DNA of 33,758 nt from an uncultured Mucilaginibacter sp. (GTDB lineage Bacteria; Bacteroidota; Bacteroidia; Sphingobacteriales; Sphingobacteriaceae). Positions 1 through 8,700 of the stretch are shown here, in pieces (position 1 is the first letter of the stretch; every line of letters begins with the position of its first letter). The stretch lies in assembly GCA_903891475.1 (NCBI GenBank), contig CAITEP010000046.1, positions 1 through 33,758 of the forward strand. The letters are read 5' to 3'. The notes under the pieces were generated by a model. The model saw only the letters and a program-made list of their open reading frames with translations, was not told where the DNA came from and ran no database searches. The position numbers and the translations under genes were made by a program.

Positions 1-39
1 ATTGATGAAACATTTGATGAACAAAAGATGACAGGCTAA
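1..39 (+). CDS. C-terminal tail of an upstream gene (partial)
   Basis: Frame 1 reads 12 codons (IDETFDEQKMTG) and then TAA at 37-39. An acidic, unbroken tail ending 66 bases before the primase-like gene on the same strand fits the 3' end of an upstream gene in the same mobile-element module. Too little is present to name the family, and a chance reading frame cannot be excluded. Confidence 0.45.
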   Translation: MDETFDEQKMTG

Positions 40-105
40 GTAAATGAATAACAACTTATTAACCCCATTTATCATCAAATCATCAAAAATTAACCCCTAC
101 CCCCT

Positions 106-1029
106 ATGCCCCGAATAACCTGTAAACAAGCAAGAGAAATTCCTATTATTGACTACCTGAAACGAAGTGGATTTATTCCTGTAAAAATTAACTTAGAAAG
201 TTATTGGTACCTATCTCCTTTTAGAAATGAAAACACGGCCTCCTTTAAGGTCAATGTCAAAAAAAATGCCTGGTATGACTTTGGTATTGGTGAAGGTGGT
301 AACCTCGTCGATTTAGGGATCAGGTTAAAGAATTGTACTATTGAACAATTTTTAGCTGAACTTAATTTTGGAAATTACGCTGTTCAGGATTTTTACCAAA
401 ACAATGATATTTCCAGGCCAGTATTGCCAAGCAATAGGATAATCATTCTTGGAGTAACTGAGCTTAAATCGGAGAACCTGTTGATTTATTTGCGTTCTCG
501 TGGGATTGACCCGGAGAAAGCAAAACTTTATTGCAAAGAGGTTTCATTTTCTTTTGGGAAGCAATCTTTCTACGCTATTGGATTTCAAAATAGGTCTGGT
601 GGTATTGAACTGCGAAACAATTGGTTCAAAGGTTCATCTTCACCAAAGGATATTACTTTTATTGACAATGGATTGGACACCGTTTGTGTTTTGGAAGGAT
701 TTATAGATTTCTTGTCTTTGCTTGCCTTAAAACCCAAAACCATAACAAATTCTAATCTGCTTATACTAAATTCCCTTTCCTTGATCGGCAAAAGTATTAC
801 TTTATTAAAAAAACATAAGGAGGTTTATCTTTTTTTAAACAATGACCAAGCTGCTTTAATTGCACATGAAAAACTTAAAGCTGCTGGTATAGAAAGTCAT
901 GATGAATCAGAATTTTATAAAGGTCACAATGATTTGAACGATTTTTTGGTTCATCAGGATAAATTAACCGATAGCAATATAGAGTCTGTTGAAAACATTG
1001 TAAAAATTAGCCTTAAGATGAGGAGGTGA
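106..1029 (+). CDS. Primase-like CHC2/Toprim-domain protein of a mobile element
   Basis: A 307-aa protein with a primase zinc-finger-like N-terminus (about residues 10-85) and a C-terminal Toprim domain (about 190-290). The N-terminal part carries SPFRNENTASFKV followed by WYDFGIGEGGNLVDL, which is the CHC2 layout, but the zinc-binding Cys and His of the usual CPFHxE motif are replaced by Ser and Arg. The Toprim part shows the conserved Glu in VLEGFIDF (E197) and the strand VYLFLNNDQAA, where the first Asp of the family's DxD is Asn (N245) and D247 remains. Proteins of this kind are common in conjugative and mobilizable elements of Bacteroidota, where they are thought to act in element replication or transfer. 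ATG at 106 follows a C-rich tract with no Shine-Dalgarno sequence. An array of 80-bp repeats lies just downstream. The missing metal ligands make primase activity uncertain. Confidence is high for the family and low for the activity. Confidence 0.8.
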   Translation: MPRITCKQAREIPIIDYLKRSGFIPVKINLESYWYLSPFRNENTASFKVNVKKNAWYDFGIGEGGNLVDLGIRLKNCTIEQFLAELNFGNYAVQDFYQNNDISRPVLPSNRIIILGVTELKSENLLIYLRSRGIDPEKAKLYCKEVSFSFGKQSFYAIGFQNRSGGIELRNNWFKGSSSPKDITFIDNGLDTVCVLEGFIDFLSLLALKPKTITNSNLLILNSLSLIGKSITLLKKHKEVYLFLNNDQAALIAHEKLKAAGIESHDESEFYKGHNDLNDFLVHQDKLTDSNIESVENIVKISLKMRR

Positions 1030-1144
1030 TTTTTTTAATTGATATAAATGCAAAGTGGCTTATTGTCCTATGGATTTAGGCGTCTTGGTATCCGTGACTT
1101 TCGGGGTTGGTAGCATTATGCTTCTGGGCCTCGAATTGCTTAGC

Positions 1145-1384
1145 GGCTTACTGTTCGTGAGGCTTGTGCTTCTTTGCATCTTGTGGCATATGGTTTTATG
1201 TGCCTAGGCGTATATATGCACACTGGCTTACTGTTCAAGTGGCTTATGCTTCTTTGCCTTTTGTAGCACATGGGTTTATTTGCTTAGGCGTCTAAATGCA
1301 AGGTGGCTTACTGTTCTGGGTGTTTGTGCTTCTTTGCATTTTATGGTATATGGGTTTATGTGCATAGGCCTTTAAATATCCGGT
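1145..1384. repeat. Three tandem 80-bp repeats, iteron-like
   Basis: Three consecutive units of exactly 80 bases start at 1145, 1225 and 1305, each opening with GGCTTACTGTTC. Shared blocks inside each unit are TGCTTCTTTGC, ATGGNTTTAT and TAGGC. A degenerate earlier copy begins with GGCTTATTGT at 1057 and is preceded by AAATGCAAAGT at 1046-1056, like the end of unit 2. Because 80 is not a multiple of three, the array is unlikely to encode protein. It is richer in GC than the DNA around it. Its place directly after a primase-like gene suggests an origin or other protein-binding site of the mobile element, which is inference. Confidence 0.85.
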
Positions 1385-1456
1385 ATTTTCAATATACCTT
1401 TTATAAATTATTGGACTTCTAATAAAAGACACTAATTTCAAACTTGTAAACATTCA

Positions 1457-1491
1457 ATTGTATTAAATATTAAGATTTAAGGTTAACTTTG
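1457..1491 (+). promoter_or_regulatory. Bacteroidota-type promoter of the AlbA_2 gene
   Basis: TAACTTTG at 1484-1491 matches the Bacteroidota -7 consensus TAnnTTTG, and ATTG at 1457-1460 is a -33 candidate 23 bases upstream. Transcription would start near 1497, at the ATG of the AlbA_2 gene, which implies a leaderless mRNA. Confidence 0.5.
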
Positions 1492-1496
1492 TGGTA

Positions 1497-3272
1497 ATGA
1501 CCATAGAAGAACTAATAAAATATAAGGAAACTGAAAACAAGGTTGAATTTAAAGAAGCCAAGTCGGGGAATTTCTCCTTTAATGGTGGTAATAAAACTGA
1601 CCCAAAAGACAGGAGAAAATGCATAATAGGTTATGTTACAGCATTTGCAAATGAAGGAGGAGGAAGTTTGGTTTTTGGTGTTCATGACCAATATCCTCAT
1701 AAAATTGTTGGAACAAATCAATGCATAAATGCAACTGGAAAACTAGAAGAAGACATTTACCGAGAAACAAAAATCAGAGTTAATGTAGAAGAACTTTTTG
1801 ATGAAGATAAAAATAGAGTTCTAATTATAAAAATACCAGGAAGGCCTCCTGGAAAAGTTTATAAATTTGAAGATGTACCATTAATGCGCGTTGGAGAAGA
1901 ATTAACAGCAATGTCTGATGAACGACATCTGCAAATAATACAAGAACAGGAACCAGACTTTTCTGAGAAAATCTGTCCAAATGTAACACTGGATGATTTA
2001 GATACAAATGCCATAAATAAAATGAAGGAGGCCTATAGTAAAAAACAAGATAATCTTTTGTTTTTAACGCAGGATGACCACCAATCTCTTACCGACCTTA
2101 GTTTGATTACAAACAAAAATAAAATTACATATGCTGCACTTATTCTATTGGGTAAAGAAGAGGTTATAAAAAAACATCTACCCCAATCTTCAATTTTTCT
2201 TGAATATAGAAATGACCCAAGTAAAATTACATTTGATGATAGATATACGTTTTCTAAACCCTATTATTTGGCTATTGATGAATTATGGAATACTATTAAT
2301 CTTAGAAATAGTAAAGTACCTGTGCAAGAGGGTCCATATATTTTCGACATTCCTTATTTCAATAAAGAGGTAATAAGGGAAGCTATTAATAATGCAGTAG
2401 CCCATCGGGATTATAGGAGAACAAGTGAAGTTGTTATCAAACAATATCCACAAGCAATGTATATTATTAGTCCAGGTGGATTTCCTATTGGTGTAAATTT
2501 AAAAAATCTATTAATAGTTAGTAGCACTCCGCGCAATAGGTTATTAGCAGACGTTTTAGCGAAAACAGGTATAGTAGAAAGGTCTGGTCAGGGAGTAGAT
2601 AAGATTTATTACCAATCTATTTCTGAAGGAAAGGGGTCTCCTGATTACACTAATACTGATGATTTTCAAGTTCAACTAATTCTTTCTGCTATTGTTAAAG
2701 ATAGAGCATTTGCCTTATTTATAACTAAGCTTCAACAAGAGAGGTCTGAAAAACTAAGTGTTCAAGAAATCTTATTCTTGGAGGCAATCAGAGAAGGAAA
2801 ATCAAAAGAAGAGCTTGATAAAACAATCGCAGAAAAACTTTATAGCGATGGTTTAATCGAGAAAGTCGGTAAAACAAATAGGCAACAATGGCGACTTTCT
2901 AAAGCTTACTACTCATTTACAAATAAAGAAGCTGATTATACAAAAAATACTCCAATAGATGAATCTTTTGCTTTAATGAGAATTAGCCAATATCTTCAAT
3001 CATTTGGTAAAGCCAAGATGGGTAAATTTGTTGAGCTATTTGAACATCAATTAACAAGAGATCAAGTCAAAACAATTATTTATAAGTTGAGTGATCCTAG
3101 CGTAAAGTTTTTAGAACATAGAGGTACACATACAGGAAGAGAATATTTTTTAGCTAAATCCGCATTAAACCATGGTAAAATAATTCAAAGAGCAATTGAA
3201 ATCGGTATTGAAGAAATGAAAAAAAGAGGAGAAATCATTACAGATGAAAAGATTATAAACACACAAAAATAA
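1497..3272 (+). CDS. AlbA_2 (Schlafen-type) ATP-binding protein
   Basis: A protein of 591 aa. The N-terminal AlbA_2 domain (about residues 10-140) shows ENKVEFKEAKSG and ANEGGGSLVFGV, two hallmark motifs of the family. A GHKL-type ATPase region (HATPase_c_4) follows, with REAINNAVAHRDY, SPGGFP and TGIVERSGQGVDKI. The last 200 residues are charged and helical and probably form winged-helix modules. Such proteins are thought to be transcription regulators or nucleic-acid-binding ATPases and are frequent in mobile elements and defence islands. I chose ATG at 1497 rather than GTG at 1491 because 1491 is the last base of the -7 promoter box. The gene converges on the DISARM-like operon across a 630-bp gap, so it is not in that operon. 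A role in defence is possible but rests on location alone. Confidence 0.8.
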   Translation: MTIEELIKYKETENKVEFKEAKSGNFSFNGGNKTDPKDRRKCIIGYVTAFANEGGGSLVFGVHDQYPHKIVGTNQCINATGKLEEDIYRETKIRVNVEELFDEDKNRVLIIKIPGRPPGKVYKFEDVPLMRVGEELTAMSDERHLQIIQEQEPDFSEKICPNVTLDDLDTNAINKMKEAYSKKQDNLLFLTQDDHQSLTDLSLITNKNKITYAALILLGKEEVIKKHLPQSSIFLEYRNDPSKITFDDRYTFSKPYYLAIDELWNTINLRNSKVPVQEGPYIFDIPYFNKEVIREAINNAVAHRDYRRTSEVVIKQYPQAMYIISPGGFPIGVNLKNLLIVSSTPRNRLLADVLAKTGIVERSGQGVDKIYYQSISEGKGSPDYTNTDDFQVQLILSAIVKDRAFALFITKLQQERSEKLSVQEILFLEAIREGKSKEELDKTIAEKLYSDGLIEKVGKTNRQQWRLSKAYYSFTNKEADYTKNTPIDESFALMRISQYLQSFGKAKMGKFVELFEHQLTRDQVKTIIYKLSDPSVKFLEHRGTHTGREYFLAKSALNHGKIIQRAIEIGIEEMKKRGEIITDEKIINTQK

Positions 3273-3609
3273 CACAAAAGCTAAATAAGTTAATGATTTT
3301 ATTCACATTAAAATACTGATTATAAGATATTTAATTAAAAAACAAATCCACAAGAATTCCACAAAAAGACAGATTCAAGAAATGATTGTTGAAAACTTAT
3401 ATTGTTGTCTTATTAATAAAACTAAATTTTTAGCATTTACATATTGAAATTAAGTCGCCTCATATTGTTGACATTCATTCACTCAAAACTATTTTATAAT
3501 TCATTTAACAATTTCGCTTACTAGAGTTGCTTATTTTAGACTAATCTTAATGAATAATGCGATATTGATAAGCACACAGAACCTCAGAGGCGTTTTAATT
3601 TTTTATGTT

Positions 3610-3673
3610 GCAAGATGTGTTAATGTACCACAAAAATTCCGATTGTCATTTTTGCCATACATTAACATCTTGC
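3610..3673. repeat. Long imperfect inverted repeat
   Basis: The left arm GCAAGATGTGTTAATGTA (3610-3627) is the reverse complement of the right arm TACATTAACATCTTGC (3658-3673) except for two extra bases (GT) in the left arm. The spacer is 30 bases. No T-run follows, so it does not look like a terminator. Recombination, transfer-origin or regulatory use are options, none proven. Confidence 0.75.
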
Positions 3674-3716
3674 CTTAAACCATGCCGACATTCGTTCCTC
3701 ATGGCGGATGGATTAA

Positions 3717-3767
3717 GGGGTTAGGGGCGCGCAACTTGCCCCGAATGAAAATTTTCTAAGCCCCTAA
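3717..3767. other. GC-rich patch with two mutually exclusive hairpins
   Basis: TTAGGGGC at 3721-3728 can pair with GCCCCTAA at 3760-3767 (8 bp). Alternatively GGGGC at 3724-3728 can pair with GCCCC at 3738-3742 around a 9-base loop. GGGGTTAGGGG at 3717-3727 is itself a short direct repeat. The patch stands out from AT-rich surroundings. A transfer origin (oriT) of the element is one possible reading, inferred only from structure and from the mobile-element context. Confidence 0.45.
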
Positions 3768-3901
3768 TTAACTGCATATCATTGCTAAAGTCTACAAATC
3801 GAAGTTAAGGTTTATTTTAAGAGTAGTGATTTTTAGTGATGATTGGATTAAACGAATTAAAATAATACAGTTTTTGTAAATGTATTTTATGTTCGTATAT
3901 G

Positions 3902-5779
3902 TTACTCTATCATAGATTTGAAATAACCAAATTCAAGGCTTATTAAAAGTTTTCTGTCTAAATATAAATTCGAAAGTTCACAAGTAATCTCTGGAACCAA
4001 AGTACACGAATGACAAGCCGCCAAGTTCAATTGACCAACACCTTGACCTTCTGATTCAATACAAATTGGGTCTGAAGAACAATCTGTTGCTCTGAAAATT
4101 GCGCTATTCAAAATTTTGTTTAGATTTTCCAAATCGTTACACAAATTGGAAAGGCCTCCTAAGTACCCATTTGTACCGTCAAAGGCGGAAATTAAAAAAC
4201 CGCACATTGTTTCATTTACGTAAAGTCTTTCTGACAATGATGATGTTGGATAACCACAAATATATTCCAATTCACGTATTATCAAATGTGACAAGGTATG
4301 AATTAAAATTTTACGAGATGTCAGTGTATTAGCTATAATCTTATGGGATTTCCAATCAGCTTTAATTGCATTTGATTTAATTTTTTCAGTTCGTTCAATG
4401 ACTTCCGGATGTAGTTCCCATTGTTCTAATTTTGATTTATCTAAGACAAACAAAACACCTTCGCCATAACTTTCTAAAGCTGGTAAAGTTTTAGTATCAA
4501 AATTATTCTTTGAAACGGACTGCCTTTGAACTTTATATTCATATTCATCAGGGTCTTGCAAGATTGAATCTATATCAATTGGTTCATTTCGAGTAAATGA
4601 TGTTTGCACCGTTGTACGTTTCAATTTATCAACTTTTACTAATTTTGAGAAACCATAGATTTGGTCACTACAATTTATCAGTCTGAATTTGATTTGCTTG
4701 TTTTCAGGTTGTTCCTTCTCTAAGAAATAATTATATTCGGTTAGTCTGTAAACATTATCTGGAATGTAATTAACTTCACCAATTTGTAAATACTGTTGGA
4801 TTAATTCTTTGGCAATTTTTTTTTGAATAAATATTAGTTGGACAATTTGTTCAATTGTGAATTGGCCGCTTTCTACTAAATTATCAATGTCAATTCTAAT
4901 TTCTGAAGAAAGTGGATTTTGCATTTCAGGAATGTACAAACTACTTAACAAATTGGCATAGTAAACGCTGTTACTTGTTTTTAATTTTACATTGGTAAAA
5001 AAATTACATTCTTCCTCATGAGGTTTGCCATTTACTTGTCCAAGCCAAAATTTCTTCCCATTACATTTTTGTTCAAAATTGAAAATGCCTTTCAAATTTG
5101 CTCTTTTGTTACAATTTTTACACGATACCCAGATACCTGAAAGTTCTGTATTATCACGGCTTATTTTGTATTCTAAATCTTGATGTTCACAACATTTCTT
5201 CGAATAATCCAATTGGGGTCCATTTGTCTTTTCATTTTTGTTATCGTCATTGTTTTCTTCTTCATTTGTTTTGTCTGAAGGCAATCGGTTGTTCCAAAAT
5301 TCCCATGGTAAATCGTTAATGTGTCCATTGCTACAAGTAAGTACAAAACGAATTTGTTCTAAATTATTTTCTTTACATTCCTTATTGGTGCATTTTGGTG
5401 GATAGAAAAAATCAAGATTTTTGCCGATAATTTTCCATCGATTTTTCCATTCGCTATAAGGAGCAAAACGATTACAATAAGTGCAATAAAACCATTTTGG
5501 AAAATAACTTGCTTTAGGTCTTATTTGATGTAAAAAGGAATCCCTATCGGTGGGAATTGAAACTAAATGTTTAAGGTTGGAGAAGCGATTTTTTAATCTC
5601 TGTAGTAAGCGGTCATCTTTGATTATATAATGAGCCAATTTTTCGTTAAGGTCACTATAACCCCAATTGTCAAAAGTTTCAATTATAATTGAGTTGTCTG
5701 TTGTTTCAATTAAAGATCCGACACCTCCATAATTTGATATATGCTTACTTCTTCCGTGTTTTATTTTATCGTAGGCCAT
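3902..5779 (-). CDS. drmB: DISARM-like DrmB, DUF1998 protein
   Basis: A 625-aa protein. The C-terminal third contains the DUF1998 signature region, with LIHTLSHLIIRELEYICGY, then CGFLISAFDGTNGYLGGL and LAACHSCTLVPE. The N-terminal half carries likely zinc-binding pairs: C99/C102, C130/C135, C149 in CSNGH, and C220/C223. In DISARM anti-phage systems DrmB forms a complex with the helicase DrmA that binds DNA and takes part in blocking incoming phage DNA. An Asn/Glu/Lys-rich low-complexity stretch (about residues 170-187) is probably a flexible linker. The gene is last in the leftward operon, 6 bases after the helicase gene, and its length is near what I expect for DrmB. The DUF1998 assignment is firm. 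The name DrmB follows from pairing with a DrmA-type helicase. No drmC gene follows it. Confidence 0.85.
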   Translation of the reverse strand: MAYDKIKHGRSKHISNYGGVGSLIETTDNSIIIETFDNWGYSDLNEKLAHYIIKDDRLLQRLKNRFSNLKHLVSIPTDRDSFLHQIRPKASYFPKWFYCTYCNRFAPYSEWKNRWKIIGKNLDFFYPPKCTNKECKENNLEQIRFVLTCSNGHINDLPWEFWNNRLPSDKTNEEENNDDNKNEKTNGPQLDYSKKCCEHQDLEYKISRDNTELSGIWVSCKNCNKRANLKGIFNFEQKCNGKKFWLGQVNGKPHEEECNFFTNVKLKTSNSVYYANLLSSLYIPEMQNPLSSEIRIDIDNLVESGQFTIEQIVQLIFIQKKIAKELIQQYLQIGEVNYIPDNVYRLTEYNYFLEKEQPENKQIKFRLINCSDQIYGFSKLVKVDKLKRTTVQTSFTRNEPIDIDSILQDPDEYEYKVQRQSVSKNNFDTKTLPALESYGEGVLFVLDKSKLEQWELHPEVIERTEKIKSNAIKADWKSHKIIANTLTSRKILIHTLSHLIIRELEYICGYPTSSLSERLYVNETMCGFLISAFDGTNGYLGGLSNLCNDLENLNKILNSAIFRATDCSSDPICIESEGQGVGQLNLAACHSCTLVPEITCELSNLYLDRKLLISLEFGYFKSMIE

Positions 5780-5785
5780 TCTTTT

Positions 5786-8700
5786 CTAATATTGTCTGAT
5801 TAATATCTCGGCACTTGGTTCTACACTTCGCATTGACTGCATAGCAGACAATGTTTCTTCATCATTCTTTTTTTCCTGCATTGGAACAATCAATGATTCT
5901 TTCGGATGGTTTTGCCAGTAGTACTTCAAATCTTTCTGGGAGTCGATTTTATACTTCCAATCTCTCAAAATATCATCTAATTTTTCCTGAATGAGTTGCA
6001 AGTCATTTTTAGCGAATTGGTGACTTTCAAAAAGTTTTACTAGATTATCTCTCAGTTCAATTTTTACATGATCATTTATTAAAGCTGTTGCAGCGTTATT
6101 GTTTGTATAGGCTGTTGAATGCCTGAAATATGCAAGAACTACTGTAAATAGCATTTTATCCAAAGCGTTTTCTGCAAATGGTGTAACGCTTAAAGGTTCA
6201 ACCTGTTTATAAAATGTTTTATGAAATTGTACAAAATCTTCATAATATGATAAATCACGGCTATTAAAAGGGTCATAAAGTGATATGACCAAACCCTCAT
6301 TTTTTCTAGCCACACGGCTGGTCGCTTGAATGTATTCTGCGGTGTTAGGAGGCATTCCATTTACCACCATTACACCTAATCTACCAACGTCAAGCCCAAC
6401 ACTTATCATATTGGTTGCTAAGACAAGATCATAAGCCTTATGCGTTTTTATATCCCCTTCAAATTGATTATCCAATTTATCCAAATTTTTTTTAATCTTT
6501 TCATTTGGAATACGACTGGTCAATTCTAAACTTTTATTTGATAGATTGTAATGATTTAAGTTGTTGGGATATTCGTCACATAAATAACGGACTTGCAGTT
6601 GTTTGATAATAGGTTTTAATTCTGAATTTATTTTATTCGAAAATCGACCTATTTCTTTTAAGCTCTTGAAATAGGAAAGTATCGTCCAAAAATTATCTGC
6701 TTCCGTGTTGTTAGTTGCTTTTTTCCAAATCTCTAATCTCGCATATAGTAGTGATGCCAACAATTGTAAATTGGTTACAATAGTCGTTTTACCAGTTGGT
6801 AAAATTCCAATATATTTTCTTTTACTTTCATTGATAACCTTTGAGAAAAATGTATCATCACCATTAGTGGCATATTGAGGGAAAACTCTTGCCTCACGTC
6901 CATACAAACCTAGAATTTGTTTATCTACATTTTTTATGGTTGCTGTAGAAGCAATTATTTTAGGGTTGTTACAAAGTTTCAATAGTGCATTTTCAAATAA
7001 ACCAACTAAACTTCCTAATGTACCATTTAATAAGTGCAATTCGTCTTGAATAATCAATTCGGGTTTTCTGTTTGAACCATAATTGAAAAAAGTTGTAGCT
7101 TCCCCTTTCCAAGCTAGCATTGCGAATTTGTCTACAGTTGCAAATAATATGGTTGGCGGACTCAAATATATGTCTTCATCAATTAAAACGATTGGTAAGC
7201 CGCCATTCTTTTCCGAGAAATGGCATCTATCATTTAAACAATAACTGTGTAATTGCTTACTTATTCTATGTCCTATTTGAAATATTTTTTCTTTTTCAGC
7301 TAGTCTAGAAATGATTTTAGAATTACACCATTGACAGTTTGAAAGTTGAAAGGGATTTATTGCATAGCTTTCGCCTTTGTTTAGTTTTTTTTGTGTCGCT
7401 TCTAATTCTCTTTTGGCTTTTTCTAAATTGTTTGGAATAGTCTTGTTACCAACCCAAAAGCCAATAGAAATCTGCTTATTACCTAAATCTTCATAATTAG
7501 TTCGGATAAATTCACATGCTAAAATCATTTTAGTTGCACGCTCGAATTGCTGAGTTGAAAGCAAACGTAATGTATAACGTATAATAATGTTAACACCGTC
7601 ATATGATTCTTTATATTCCAGCCTCCTCCAAAAAATCAGGAAAGCAGAAACCGCTAAATAGGCTTCCGTTTTTCCACCGCCTGTAGGGAAATATAATAAA
7701 TCTACCAATTCCCTTTCAGAGTTGTTTTCTTCAATAAATGAAGCTAAGCATTGCAAGATAAACGCTAATTGAAACGGTCTCCATTTGGGTTCGTTTTCTG
7801 AGGGGAAAGGTAATGTCGAATAGTCATCAAATTGATATTGTAAGGTTTCGTCTCTTTCCCAAATTTCATAGCCCTCTTTTTTCTTATTAAAATGTTGTTG
7901 ACTTTGAAACATTTGCAAGTAAATTGCGGTGTTTGCTAACTTAAATGCTCTCAACGCATTTTCATTTTTTGACAGTAATTTTATTCCATTAATAATTCTG
8001 TTATAAATTATTTTGCATTTAGCAATATTTTTTAATCCAAGTTCATTTCCATTAGCTGATTTACGTTCATCCTCAATCCAATTATAGTATGCGTCAGCAA
8101 CCTTAGTAAGGTTTGAGATAAAATTCATTTTATCATTTGTATAAACAGAAAGTTTTTTGATATTTAAAAAATCACTATTTATTTTATCAGTTTCTGAACT
8201 TTGACTCTTCACATCATAGCTAGGTAGGAAAGTCGATTTTATCCACTTTGGTGTGTCTGATATTTGTGAAAATTCCCAATTGCACGCGGTATTATGCCCA
8301 ATTCCAAAGGACAATTTATCACGATATAGATAATTCAACATGATATCTTCATCTGAGTTATATAAATGTGGTTTATAATCTCTAAAAGGTAATAGTTTAT
8401 CGCTTTCAATCTTAATTTGGGTTTGAAAGCAACTTAAATGATTAACCTTTTCTTTTGAAAGCGCAAATTTATCTTTTGTAATTAATGCCTTGTTTTCAAT
8501 TACAGCCTTGATGTAATACTTGTTGGCATAGTTAGGATAAAGTTTCAAGTGGAAAATAAGATTATCTTTCAATTCTCTATCCCAATTTTCAGAATTGCAG
8601 TTAAGTTGATCTGACAGTTTTAGTTCAAAATGGTGATTGGGAGATTTAAGAATGTCCGAAATATTTATATTAAATTCAATATTGTTGTCGTTCCGTTTAT

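Larger units (their letters stand above)
3273..3901. other. 630-bp non-coding gap between converging genes
   Basis: No reading frame of useful length is present. The first 330 bases are AT-rich with no obvious terminator for the AlbA_2 gene. The middle (3610-3770) holds the inverted repeat and the GC-rich structured patch listed separately. The last 130 bases before the drmB-like stop codon are AT-rich and show nothing I can name. Confidence 0.7.

Noticed and set aside
1044..1384. CRISPR array
   Set aside because: The repeats are contiguous 80-bp units without unique spacers of regular size, and no cas gene is present.
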